The translations under genes were made by a program, and so were the position numbers. This document shows, in pieces, positions 33,540 through 44,278 of a stretch of DNA of 64,000 nucleotides; positions within the stretch are counted from its first letter, which is position 1; each line of letters opens with the position of its first letter. Source of the stretch: Sebastes aleutianus. Taxonomy: Eukaryota > Chordata > Actinopteri > Perciformes > Sebastidae. The notes beneath the pieces are model-generated. The model made no database searches. It was not told the origin of the DNA and was given only the letters and a program-made list of their open reading frames with translations. The DNA lies in NCBI GenBank assembly GCA_916700875.1, contig CAKAKS010000038.1, positions 10,893,719 to 10,957,718 on the forward strand, written 5' to 3'.

Positions 33540-35960
33540 CACTGGTATAATCCTTAGATATAGATAATATGCAGACTTATATTTAAAATATAAAATAAAA
33601 TTGTAATTATTACCACTGGTATAATCCTTAGATAAAGATAATATGCAGACTTATATTTAAAATATAAAATACGATTTCAATTATTGCTTTTAGTTATACA
33701 TTTTTATTGTGTCACATAAGTGCTTTAGTGTAAGTGATGAAGCACATTAAATACAAACACAAATTGAAAAAAATAATACTTAAACATATGACCAGATTAT
33801 GGATGTATACTTTTACATTGCTTTCCACATAATTTTTTTTAAATATCCACGTGTATGGTATCTATCTCTGCAGACTTGGTTGTTTGGTGTAATGTTGTTA
33901 TTTTGGAGCCAAAAAATGTTTTCTGAAATGGAGGACGTTTTAAAGTTGTTAAGAGTGGATTAATAAATGCATTTTACTGGTATAATCCTTAGATATAGAT
34001 AATTTGCAGACTTATAAATAAAATATAAAATAAAATTGTAATTATTACCACTGGTATAATCCTTAGATATAGATAATATGCAGATTTATAAATTAAATAT
34101 AAAATAAAATTGTAATTATTACCACTAGTATAATCCTTACATATAGATAATATGCAGACTTATAAATAAAATATAAAATAAAATTGTAATTATTACCACT
34201 AGTATAATCCTTAGATATAGATAATATGCAGACTTATATTTAAAATATAAAATTGTAATTATTACCACTGGTATAATCCTTAAATATAGATAATATGCAG
34301 ATTTATAAATAAAATATAAAATACGATTTCAATTATTGCTTTTAGTTATACATTTTTATTGTGTCACATAAGTGCGTTAGTGTAAGTGATGAAGCACATT
34401 AAATACAAACACAAATTGAAAAAAATAATACTTAAACATATGACCAGATTATGGATGTATACTTTTACATTGCTTTCCACATAATTTTTTTTAAATATCC
34501 ACGTGTATGGTATCTATCTCTGCAGACTTGGTTGTTTGGTGTAATGTTATTATTTTGGAGCCAAAAAATGTTTTCTGAAATGGAGGACGTTTTAAAGTTG
34601 TTAAGAGTGGATTAATAAATGCATTTTACTGGTATAATCCTTAGATATAGATAATTTGCAGACTTATAAATAAAATATAAAATAAAATTGTAATTATTAC
34701 CACTGGTATAATCCTTAGATATAGATAATTTGCAGACTTATAAATAAAATATAAAATAAAATTGTAATTATTACCACTAGTATAATCCTTAGATATAGAT
34801 AATATGCAGACTTATAAATTAAATATAAAATAAAATTGTAATTATTACCACTAGTATAATCCTTACATATAGATAATATGCAGACTTATAAATAAAATAT
34901 AAAATAAAATTGTAATTATTACCACTAGTATAATCCTTAGATATAGATAATATGCAGACTTATATTTAAAATATAAAATTGTAATTATTACCACTGGTAT
35001 AATCCTTAAATATAGATAATATGCAGATTTATAAATAAAATATAAAATACGATTTCAATTATTGCTTTTAGTTATACATTTTTATTGTGTCACATAAGTG
35101 CGTTAGTGTAAGTGATGAAGCACATTAAATACAAACACAAATTGAAAAAAATAATACTTAAACATATGACCAGATTATGGATGTATACTTTTACATTGCT
35201 TTCCACATAATGTTTTTTAAATATCCACGTGTGTATGCTATTTAACTCTGCAGACTTGGTTGTTTGGTGTAATGTTATTATTTTGGAGCCAAAAAATGTT
35301 TTCTGAAATGGAGGACGTTTTAAAGTTGTTAAGAGTGGATTAATAAATGCATTTTACTGGTATAATCCTTAGATATAGATAATATGCAGACTTATAAATA
35401 AAATATAAAATAAATTGTAATTATTACCACTGATATAATCCTTAGATATAGATAATATGCAGATTTATAAATAAAATAAGATTTCAATTATTGCTTTTAG
35501 TTATACATTTTCATTGTGTCACATAAGTGCGTTAGTGTAAGTGATGAAGCACATTAAATACAAACACAAATTGAAAAAAATAATACTTAAACATATGACC
35601 AGATTATGGATGTATACTTTTACATTGCTTTCCACATAATTTTTTTTAAATATCCACGTGTATGGTATCTATCTCTGCAGACTTGGTTGTTTAGTGTAAT
35701 GTTGTTATTTTGGAGCCAAAAATGTGTTTTTCAGTAATGATAGTGTTTCTGAAATGGAGGACTTTTTAAAGCTGTTTTTAGTGGATTAATAAAGCCTTTT
35801 TACTGGTATAATCCTTAGATATAGATAATAATGCAGACTTATAAATAAAATATAAAATAAGATTGTAATTATTACCACTGGTATAATCCTTTAGATATAG
35901 ATAATATGCAGACTTATAATAAATTAAATATAAATGGTTGTAATTATTGCGTTTAGCTAT
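33540..35960. repeat. AT-rich 74-bp satellite with higher-order structure
   Basis: The basic unit runs CCACTGGTATAATCC, TTAGATATAGATAAT, ATGCAGACTTATAAAT, AAAATATAAAATAAAATTG and is about 81% A+T. Period measured at 33544 and 33618: 74 bp. Groups of units alternate with a longer segment containing TGGAGCCAAAAAATG and CACATAAGTGCGTTAGTG. The marker TTTTACATTG recurs at 33811, 34463, 35189 and 35618, giving higher-order periods of 652, 726 and 429 bp that differ by whole numbers of basic units plus small indels. Confidence 0.9.
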
Positions 35961-36262
35961 ACATTTTCATTGTCACATAAGTGTACGTTTTAAGGCTGTT
36001 TTGAGTGGATTTATTTATTTATTTAAAAAAGATCCCCATTTGCTGATACCAGTGGCACCAGCTAGTCTTCCTGGGGTCCAAAATCAAGTATATCACATTT
36101 ATCACATACATACTATATACAACATCAATTAATAATGCATTTTACTGGTATAATCCTTAGATATAGATAATATGCAGAATTATAAATAAAATATAAAATA
36201 AGACACACCCCTGGTCTGGGCTATATTACGTTTTATCTGAGTGTCATAGTTCAAAAACAACG

Positions 36263-36431
36263 CGTCAACAACGCGTCATATCTTTGGGGTACAACACAAG
36301 CGCAGTCAAATGTGGTCTGCGCTCGCCGAAATTGAGCAAATCACAACGCACGACCGCAGCTTCAGTTATACTGCGCATGTGTTGTACCAATACCCCAAGA
36401 CCCGTACCCCAGCCTCCTTCAATAGGCCTTG
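36263..36431. mobile_element. Second copy of the CAAGGC MITE, left end eroded
   Basis: Shares GCGTCATATCT, ACAACACA(A/T)GCGCAGT, GAAATTGAGC and CTGCGCATGTGT with 30304-30506 and ends AATAGGCCTTG. The left terminal CAAGGC and the GAGGCTGGGTC block are missing. The copy C intron shows TCATAGTTCAAAAAGGC at the corresponding place without it, so it likely entered after the B/C duplication. Confidence 0.7.
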
Positions 36432-37427
36432 GCTAAGACCAAGCACCGCCCACCGGCCGGAACCAACTTTTTAATTTTACGGCTAAACAGTGTACACTAG
36501 AATATGTTCCTGAAAACATCTGAGGTGAGAAATAGGCATTACAGTAACAGAATATTGATTAACATTTGATCAGCGCTGCCTAGTTTTGACTGTTTGATCG
36601 GAGTTTGCCGGATTGACAGCTGCTCAGAGACTGCAGGCTCCAACTCAGCTCTGATTGGTTGTTTTTATTCAGCGCAGTGATCTGAATCTTGCAGATGCCA
36701 TTAGGAGCGCCGGAGGACACAGAGGAACATGATTTTTTTTTTCAAATATTATCTGTCTCATGCATTTCTGTCAGATATAGTGACAGTTTTATAAAATATC
36801 TTTTTTTTTATCATATTTGATTAAAGTTACCAATTTCAGCTTTAACATTGAAGCAAGATATTTTTTAAATGTTTTAAGACATACAGTATATTGTTCTTCT
36901 ATATATCACTTTATTTAGGTTTAACAAAATGCCTCATATTATAACATCTAATTTGTTATATCACAGGACTTTCTGTTACTCCAAATAAGTTCCCAAACTC
37001 ATTTCACTTGATTAAACTGTTGATTAATTTATTTTATTTCAGTTATCATTTCTCTAAAACACCAGAAAACTGGAAAAATGCTCTTCACAATATCACAATA
37101 ATATTTTTTTACAAACTTAAAAATGTCCCATTTAAGAGCGTGGAAACTCCAAACTTTTGCTTGAAAAATGACACATTTAATTGATTATTAAAATAGTTGC
37201 AGCGTTGTCTTATTTTGATGGACCAAACCTTCACAGCTCTAGTTAAAGCAAGACACATTTCTCTTATTAGCAATGCATGACTTTAATATGGTGCAATACC
37301 AAAGTCCTGCTCTATCACTCTTACACCCAGTTATATAATCAATACTTAGTAATTTAATGTACGCAGAAAGTGATTATTAAATAAACATTAATTTGTGCTT
37401 TTCAATGTTTTATTTACAGGTGAAAAC

Positions 37428-38594
37428 ATGACCGAACTAGTCCAAGCTGACGGCAACAGTATGGAAGAAGAAATAAGGACGACTGAGACAGAACAAGGAG
37501 ATGTGGCGAGCAATGAGGAAGAGTCCAGTGGAGAAATGTCCAACAACAGTCCTGTTAAAAGAGGAAGGGGGAGGCCGCAAGGTTCAAAGAAATTGAAGGT
37601 TACCGGCATTGCCAACGGAAAGGACGGATCGGGAGACAACCATGGTGATAATTCTGAGCAAACTCCTAAGAAAAGAGGCAGGCCAAGAAAGTCTCTCAGC
37701 GAAAACACCGATGCTAAAGACTTACCGAACGGTGAATCAGATACACCAAAAGCGAAAAGGGGTCGTCCAAAAGGATCCACGAAGCGCAAGTCAGAGAGTT
37801 TAACAAATGACGGCAGTTCTGTAACACGTCCGAGACAAAGAGGCTCTCCCAATAAGAAACCCAGGTTGGAGACAAAGGCCGCAGCGACGCCTCATAGAGG
37901 GAGGGGAAGGCCAAGAAAGAGCGTAGATGGCTCGCAGCCAGCTAAGGAGAGAAGAGGTCGACCTAAAGGCTCCTTAAACAAGAAACCCCCTGCATTTAAG
38001 GTGCACGCTAAGGTAGGCCGGCCTAAGAGTACCCCGTCCAAAAAAGGGAAGCGTGGTCGACCAAGCAAACAACCAGCCAAAAGAGGAAGGCCAAGGAAGC
38101 ACCCTCTGCCGTCAGCTGAGGAGCTGAAAAAGCCAAGAGTATGGAAGCCACTGGGAAGGCCAAGAAAATACCCACGTGATGATACTCCAGAAGAGTCTCA
38201 AACAGCCGCTCGCAGAGGCCGCGGTCGGCCTGTCAAGGTTGAGTCCAAGAAAGGCGCTCACTTACGCAAGAGTTTGCCTGCGTCTTCATCCTCACCACAC
38301 AACCCCAATGTGATCCCGCGAAAAAGGGGCCGTCCCCCACTTACTCCAAAAAGTGATACTACCACCAAGCGGAGAATGGGCCGCCCTAAAGGATCAGTCA
38401 ACAAAAATAAAGCCAGACGTGAGGCACAGCTCGACAGCGAACTCCCCGACAATTCAAAAGAAGAGAGTGATTCATCTGTTGGGGTGGAACATGTAGAGCC
38501 AGCAGAAGAGGAGGTGGTGGAGCACTTCGAGGAAAATACTGAAGAATCGCTCATTGATCAGGATGCAAGCTTTGAATTTAGTAACCAGGCTTGA
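37428..38594 (+). CDS. Multi-AT-hook chromatin protein, copy B (388 aa)
   Basis: A predicted nuclear protein that should bind the minor groove of AT-rich DNA through AT-hooks. Twelve G-R-P cores are visible at residues 48, 84, 112, 160, 177, 197, 210, 220, 243, 266, 301 and 318; nine are full R-G-R-P and three have V, L or M in place of the first Arg. Hooks reading RGRPKGSLNK and GRPRKYP resemble the second and third hooks of HMGA proteins. TP sites beside hooks (QTPKKRG, DTPKAKRG, STPSKK) fit the CDK consensus. The N-terminus (1-40) and C-terminus (335-388) are acidic, as in HMGA and in Drosophila D1, which also has many hooks. The start was chosen at 37428, eight bases after the TTTACAG acceptor; the frame stays open upstream only through the intron. 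The CDS is one exon. Compared with copy C it lacks one hook block (after residue 64) and the Asp-Glu tract. The exact orthologue name is unknown to me. Confidence 0.9.
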   Translation: MTELVQADGNSMEEEIRTTETEQGDVASNEEESSGEMSNNSPVKRGRGRPQGSKKLKVTGIANGKDGSGDNHGDNSEQTPKKRGRPRKSLSENTDAKDLPNGESDTPKAKRGRPKGSTKRKSESLTNDGSSVTRPRQRGSPNKKPRLETKAAATPHRGRGRPRKSVDGSQPAKERRGRPKGSLNKKPPAFKVHAKVGRPKSTPSKKGKRGRPSKQPAKRGRPRKHPLPSAEELKKPRVWKPLGRPRKYPRDDTPEESQTAARRGRGRPVKVESKKGAHLRKSLPASSSSPHNPNVIPRKRGRPPLTPKSDTTTKRRMGRPKGSVNKNKARREAQLDSELPDNSKEESDSSVGVEHVEPAEEEVVEHFEENTEESLIDQDASFEFSNQA

Positions 38595-39210
38595 TGAACC
38601 ATCCCGGTCTGACCAAAAAGTTGCTGTAGTAGTTGCTGCTGCAGCATAGAATTCAATCTTGTCAATGAAAACATGTTTTTAACAATTTTCTGTCGGGTAG
38701 GCTAGATATTCAGTAGCTTTTCTGTTTTCCCGACTGTCCATCTTGTTCTATTGTGCTTTATTTTTTTTATTTTTAAGTACTTTTTTCTGTCTTCTGAGTA
38801 AGCAGTAGTACTAATTATCTTTTACTGGAACTGGCATGTCGAGTTTGTTATTATAGACCGATTGTTCCAGTTTTCATTTATCTTTCAGATTTAGTGGGGG
38901 GTTTTTAAACTGTAATTGTAAAATGGTTGATGGGGAATGACTTGGAAGGGGGAAAAAAGTCCAAACAACAGTTGGGAAAAATGAAGAACAGTGAAACTAT
39001 AAAGAGCCGAAGTCCTGACATCTCATCGGGACTATCCTCTGTTCCACAAGCTTCTGTAACTCAATACAATCTCATTCTGCGTTTCTTTCATCACCCTTTC
39101 TGAAAAAAATAAGTGTGTTCTTGTGTTTACTTTCCATATTTTAGGGACAAACTGGTCAGCCATCATTGTTTTCAACACCTTCTCTTATAGTTGTGTAAAT
39201 AAAATGCTTC
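38595..39210 (+). other. 3' UTR of AT-hook copy B
   Basis: Starts TGAACCATCCCGGTCTGACC and is shared with copy C to about 39105, where homology breaks. The first AATAAA that could serve is at 39198-39203. The copy C transcript has its own AATAAA at 46057, whose counterpart here reads ATGAAG, so the two copies may end differently. Confidence 0.55.
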
Positions 39211-40030
39211 TTTAAACTGAAATATCTGATGTTGTTTATTTTGTCATGCACATAAACATGGACTTACCATACCACTGCAGTAGTGAGAAAGCGTTGCAAC
39301 GAAGTTTTTCTCTTGTCCCAAACCTCCTCAAATAAAAAAAAAGATTCCTTGAACTCAACTCAAGTTTTTTATAATACAATAATCTATATTTTTGTATATT
39401 ATTCTTCCAACTGGAAGAACTCATCAGACATGATGGACATTTTACTGAAAAGTATATCCCTTAAATCATATAATGAGCAATACAGCTTAAAATAGACAGT
39501 TTTACTTCAAGCACCAGTGGGTAGAAATTGGAGCAAATATGATTAAAAAAAAATATGTTTTTATAAAACAGCCGCTATATCCTGACAATAGCTCATGAGA
39601 GAGGTAATGCGGAAAAAAATAACTAATTGTGGTGTACCTGAATGTAACTATTAAATGCTTCTTCGCAAGGTTCTACACTATAGTTATCTTTTGTGAGATT
39701 ATGTTTATAAATCAAGTATTCTTATGTTTGGTACTTTTATTTTATTATCAGATAATTTTAGATGTTTCTTTGAGTAGAAATAAGAGTGTAGGGTGTTTAT
39801 CAGAGTTAAATCAGTGTATTTCTAGAGTTTGGTTTCTTTCCTCCATCACTGTATTTTACCCAATTTTTCTTTAGGGGGCAGTGCTGAGCTACAGCCCAGT
39901 ACTTAGATGAGGTGGCAATGCATATAGTAAAACACTATTTAATTACTTTTTTAATTGAAATTAAGTAACAATAAACAATAAATACATTGTAATTACTTCA
40001 CCCGAGTATATACACTTCGTGATAGCATTT
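39155..40030. repeat. Duplicated flank (counterpart of block A left part)
   Basis: The same sequence as 26645-27560, described there, but with several small insertions and deletions. It forms the start of the repeat unit that ends with copy C. The break to unrelated sequence at about 40030 is where LINE-like DNA begins. Confidence 0.8.
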
Positions 40031-40279
40031 GAATAGTATTAATAAAGATAGACCATTCTCTATTTAACAATAATGTCACACTGTGAAAGCAATCAGTGCT
40101 CACATTGAGCATAGAGGTAGCTGCAATACATTTCACCTTCCTCACTATTATGTCCATGCTCTGATAGATTTGTCAAAATATGGCGTTAACATTGCGCATC
40201 TATTTTTATTTTTACAAATCAGAGTGGTTTCAAGGTGCAGACAAATCTATCTTACAGTAGATTACCAGTAGCTATCTAG

Positions 40280-40800
40280 TAAAATGGGAGGATTTGTTAT
40301 ACAAATGTATCCCATGGAGGAAAGTATATGCATGTATTTACACAACTTCTTTTGATGTCTCCATTAGAATTTTACAACTAAAACTAATCTACACAATGTT
40401 TGCCTACTGAGAGAATGCTAAAAAAATGGGGCATCCAGCAATGTGACATATGTAGATTCTGTGAGGAGGAAGATGAGTCAGACATTCATTTATTTTGGTA
40501 TTGTAAGGAAGTTGTATTATTTTGGATTAAAGTTGAAAAGTGGATCTCAGTCTACAAATCAAATTACTATAGTTGTCCTTTATCTATAATGTTTGGTGAT
40601 TTAAGGGATGATGAAAAAGGAAAAGACTTGAACAACATCATCATTATGATGGGGAAAGCATTTATATTTAAAGCTATAAAAAAGACAGCAATTAAACACT
40701 GAATGTTTCTAAATGTTTTTGAAACATCAGTGGGTTCTTGAAAAGGATGTTAATAGAAATAAAGAACAGAATATCATTTTTGAGCGTGGGTGGGATACTT
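40280..40800 (+). mobile_element. L1-like LINE, fragment of ORF2 C-terminus
   Basis: An open frame at 40400-40702 encodes a short segment with the pattern C-x2-C then E-E-x-E-S-x-I-H-L-F-W-x-C, the zinc-binding motif typical of the end of non-LTR reverse transcriptase ORF2 (zf-RVT). The same protein type continues upstream in another frame (WEDLLYKCIPWRKVYA near 40285), broken by stops and frameshifts. Everything before this is missing. The element inserted into the block C flank and is absent from block A. Confidence 0.7.
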
Positions 40801-40826
40801 TGAGTCAGGGTGAGGATTGGAGTTAA

Positions 40827-41509
40827 AGGGACTATTTGTAACTTTCAGAAATGCTTGTTAACAGCGGCACTTGTGGCCGTGAAATCAACGAAAGTCAGTG
40901 TCGGGCTCGCGCTTGCTCGCTCTAAATATACCTGAACGAGCGTCGCTCAAAACAGTGAGGCGACACACGTCAGCTAAAACCACAATATCACTCTATATTT
41001 CAGCTGCTTGGCAGTAATGTTAGCTGACCAGACGAAGGTCTCTCCATGAACATGATTTAGATCTGATCCTAGTGTTGGCCTTTCCTGCCTAAGTGCAGGC
41101 TGATGCAGCGGGGCTCTGCAGCGTGTCTCCCTGCTCTCTCCGCCCGCAGCCGGAGAGAGCAGGGAGACACCGGCACCCGGTCGGTAACGAGAAGACAACG
41201 TAACTCTCTGAAGAGCTCCGTCACTTCACAAGACACGGGAAACCTCTGTTGGTCTGGAGGAGCTGCAGCATTTATTTCTGCACAAACGTCCCCTGTGCAT
41301 TCACTAGATATTCTCAGAGCTAAACTAACTCTTCTGCAGTGTGGAGTGAGCGCGCGTTCACGTTAGAGGTGGAGGACGCGCGCACTGTCTGAGTGAAGGA
41401 GAGCAGGCAGCGGACACGAGGCTCCGGCCACACGCGAGCGCGCATATGCGAACGCGCATGTGTGCCGACCCGCTACATTTATACGCTTAAAAAGTTACAA
41501 ACAGTCCCT
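40827..41509. mobile_element. TTAA-flanked MITE (AGGGACT family), complete
   Basis: Perfect TTAA at 40823-40826 and 41510-41513 flank 683 bp. The left end is AGGGACTATTTGTAACTTT and the right end, inverted, AGGGACTGTTTGTAACTTT: one mismatch in 19. The element is GC-richer than its surroundings and contains a perfect 19-bp hairpin at 41123-41170. The TTAA target suggests piggyBac-type transposition; there is no coding sequence of its own. A truncated relative is at 31018-31300. Confidence 0.85.
41123..41170. other. Perfect 19-bp stem hairpin, 10-nt loop
   Basis: Arm 41123-41141 (GTGTCTCCCTGCTCTCTCC) is the exact reverse complement of 41152-41170. The loop is GCCCGCAGCC. It lies inside the AGGGACT MITE. 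The copy A relative near 31250 has lost the pairing. Confidence 0.9.
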
Positions 41510-41976
41510 TTAACCAAAATTAATAAATAAACAATGTCGATAAAGGTCAACTAAAGGGATGTAAATATGTCCTTTTTTTTGTCTGTATAATAGAATAGAT
41601 AATTGTGTAAGCGAATGTGTCTAAGTGGATATGTATATGAATGCGCGTGTATAGACATATGTATATACTGTATGTATATATATCTATATATGAGGTTGGT
41701 TGTATGTATATGAATATGTATGTATATGAATATGAACTCTTGACACTGCACTATTACAACGGGTAGTACTTTTTTTTTCTTCTTTTCTTTTTCTTATGTT
41801 TCTTTTTTTTTGTTTATATATGTTGTTGCTGCTTTTTTTATATGTCCCTTTACAAATATGTATTCCTTTAACCTTAGAGAAAAACAACAACAACAAAAAA
41901 TTCTACCTTTACATCCTCAGTAAATTGTAACACACATCAGATGTTGATGAAGTGACTTATTATTTAGCCTGGAAGT

Positions 41977-42046
41977 CAGCTGAGGCGGAACGAAAACTCT
42001 GCAGCTCCAGTTTCCTTCATCAGAGCCTCACGGACGACCGGAAGTG
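41977..42046 (+). promoter_or_regulatory. Promoter of AT-hook copy C
   Basis: GGCGGAACGAAAACTCTG, CCAGTTTCCTTC and the ETS site CCGGAAGTG (42038-42046) match copy B. The GC box is reduced to AGGCGG and there is no TATA. A 3-bp insertion (CATCAG for CAG) shifts spacing slightly. Confidence 0.6.
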
Positions 42047-42167
42047 GTCGCAAATTTAAACCGCCATCACAGCAACAATAAGCGCGTAGTTTCTCTGCAT
42101 GGGCTGCTCTCTGCAAACAGCGAGTTATTATTAACTAAGATAAACTCTGACGGAGGATTTCTCTAAG
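42047..42167 (+). other. Non-coding exon 1 of AT-hook copy C
   Basis: Nearly identical to 32885-33005, ending TCTCTAAG/GTGATG (donor GT at 42168). It joins the acceptor at 44270, eight bases before the ATG. Confidence 0.55.
42099..42134 (+). CDS. Upstream ORF in exon 1 of copy C
   Basis: Reads M-G-C-S-L-Q-T-A-S-Y-Y then TAA, the same length and frame as the copy B uORF with Ser for Ile. Likely a translational leader, if real. Confidence 0.35.
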   Translation: MGCSLQTASYY

Positions 42168-44270
42168 GTGATGTATGCTCTCTGTTTATTGTATTATTTT
42201 ATCTGTTTTAACTCAGCTAGCTACTCTCCATTACCCTCCATGTGGAGCTGACTATCACCTGGACAACAACCTGGTCCACAGTCAGAATAAAGGCCCTAAA
42301 TCTAACCACATTTATTGAGCTTCAGTCACAGTTAATAACACACGAGGCTTCTACGAGTTTTTAAAAATAATTTGCACATGTTTCAATGTGTAAAAAAGCA
42401 GCATAAAAACATTAAATAATTTAATCCTTTGCTTGTTATTGTTAGCTTCCTGTACTAGTAATCCAGGAAATAGACACAGCCGTGCAAAACACATCCTTTA
42501 AATAATTAATAAAGAGAGTTTATAATATGTAAACATGTATTTATTTGCTTTCCACATATTTTTTTTAAATATGCACATGTGTATGCTAGTTTACTCTGCT
42601 GACTTGGTTGTTTATTTTTGTTGCTTTGTTAGCTAAAGTGTAATGTGTTTATTTTGGAGCCAAAAATGTGTTTTTCAGTAATGATAGTTTCTCTGAAATG
42701 GAGGACTTTTAAAGCTTTTATGAGTGGATTAATAAAGCATTTTACTGCTTTTAATCCTTAGATATATATATATGTAGACTTATAAATAAAATATAAATTA
42801 AGATTGTAATATTACCACTGGTATAATCCTTAGATATATATAATATACAGATTTATAAATAAAATATAAAATAAGATTGCAATTATTATCACTGGTATAA
42901 TCCTTAGAGATATATAATATGCAGACTTATAAATAAAATATAAATTAAGATTGTAATGATTTCCACTGGTATAATCCTTAGATATAGATAATATACAGAT
43001 TTATAAATAAAATATAAAATAAGATTGCAATTATTATCACTGGTATAATCCTTAGAGATATATAATGAACAGATTTATAAATAAAATATAAAATAAGATT
43101 GCAATTATCACTGGTATAATCCTTAAATATATATAATATGCAGATTTATAAATAAAATATAAATTAAGATTGTAATTACCACTGGAATAATCCTTAAATA
43201 TAGATAATAAACAGATTTATAAATAAAATATAAATTAAGATTGCAATTATTACCACTGGTATAATCCTTAGATATAAATAATATACAGATTTATAAATTA
43301 AAATATAAATTAAGATTGCAATTATTATCACTGGTATAATCCTTAAATATAGATAATAAACAGATTTATAAATAAAATATAAATTAAGATTGTAATTATT
43401 ACCACTGGTATAATCCTTAGATATAGATAATAATGCAGACTTATAAATAAAATATAAAATAAGATTGCAATTATCACTGGTATAATCCTTAGATATAGAT
43501 AATATGCAGACTTATAAATAAAATATAAAATGAGATTTTAATTATTGCTTTTTGTTAGAAATTATCAATGTGTCACATAAGTGCATTAGTATAAGTGATG
43601 TAGCACATTAAATACAAACACAAATTGAAAAACTAATACTTAAACATATGACCAGATTATGGGTGTATAGTTTTACATTGTTAAAATGGTCTAGGCTATA
43701 TTATGTTTTATTTGATTGTCATAGTTCAAAAAGGCAAATTGCATCATATCTCAAATGTAGACCTAGAAATTAAAAATTTAATTTTTGCCATCAATACGAC
43801 AGTATATTGCTTCTGTAAAAAAAAATTGCTTAGTCTCTCGTTACGGCAATGTAAAAATGAGAAAGTTTGTGACCCGGCCGCCTCACGCACTACTCTCAGG
43901 ATATAATGACCGTTTTATCTAAATATAATATTTGCTTCGAATGTTACCGTCTTCAGCTTAAAAAAAAAAGAAAAACAGAAGAAAAAAAAACTTGGCACTT
44001 GGAAACACCAATTTGTTTGTATTTTATGCTTGAAAAATGATTATCAAAATAGTTGCAGATTTATTTTATTTTAATGGACCAAACCTTCACAGCTCTAGTT
44101 AAAACAAGAAACATTCTCATCATAGCATTGCATGACTTTTATATGGTGCAATACCAAAGTCTTGCTCTATCACACTTACGAGTTATGTAATCAATACTAA
44201 GTAGTTTAATGTACACAGAAAATGATTCTTGAATAAACATTAATTGTACTTTTCAATGTTGTATTTACAG
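42168..44270 (+). other. Intron 1 of AT-hook copy C
   Basis: Bounded by GTGATG and GTATTTACAG. It aligns with the copy B intron at both ends. In the middle it has a shorter satellite array (42750-43545) and lacks the CAAGGC MITE. Confidence 0.6.
42750..43545. repeat. AT-rich 74-bp satellite array in copy C intron
   Basis: About ten units of the same family as 33540-35960 (GGTATAATCCTTAGATATA, ACTTATAAATAAAATATAAA) but with a different consensus (AAATTAAGATTG for AAATAAAATTG) and variable spacing. There is no higher-order structure here. The two arrays have therefore diverged and been homogenised separately. Confidence 0.85.
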
Positions 44271-44278
44271 GTGCAAAC

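Larger units (their letters stand above)
33006..37419 (+). other. Intron 1 of AT-hook copy B
   Basis: Bounded by GTGATG and TTTACAG. It holds the 74-bp satellite (33540-35960), a MITE remnant (36263-36431) and a degraded CTGCAACTAA-family fragment near 37035-37215. The remaining DNA is A+T rich without open frames. It is twice as long as the copy C intron, mainly through satellite expansion. Confidence 0.6.

Noticed and set aside
37395..37427. Start of the long copy B frame at 37395 instead of 37428
   Set aside because: The first 11 codons lie in the intron, before the TTTACAG acceptor; copies A and C share the acceptor and the ATG position of 37428.
40400..40702. Independent 100-aa zinc-binding protein gene
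   Set aside because: The motif and its broken upstream continuation identify it as the end of an L1-like ORF2.
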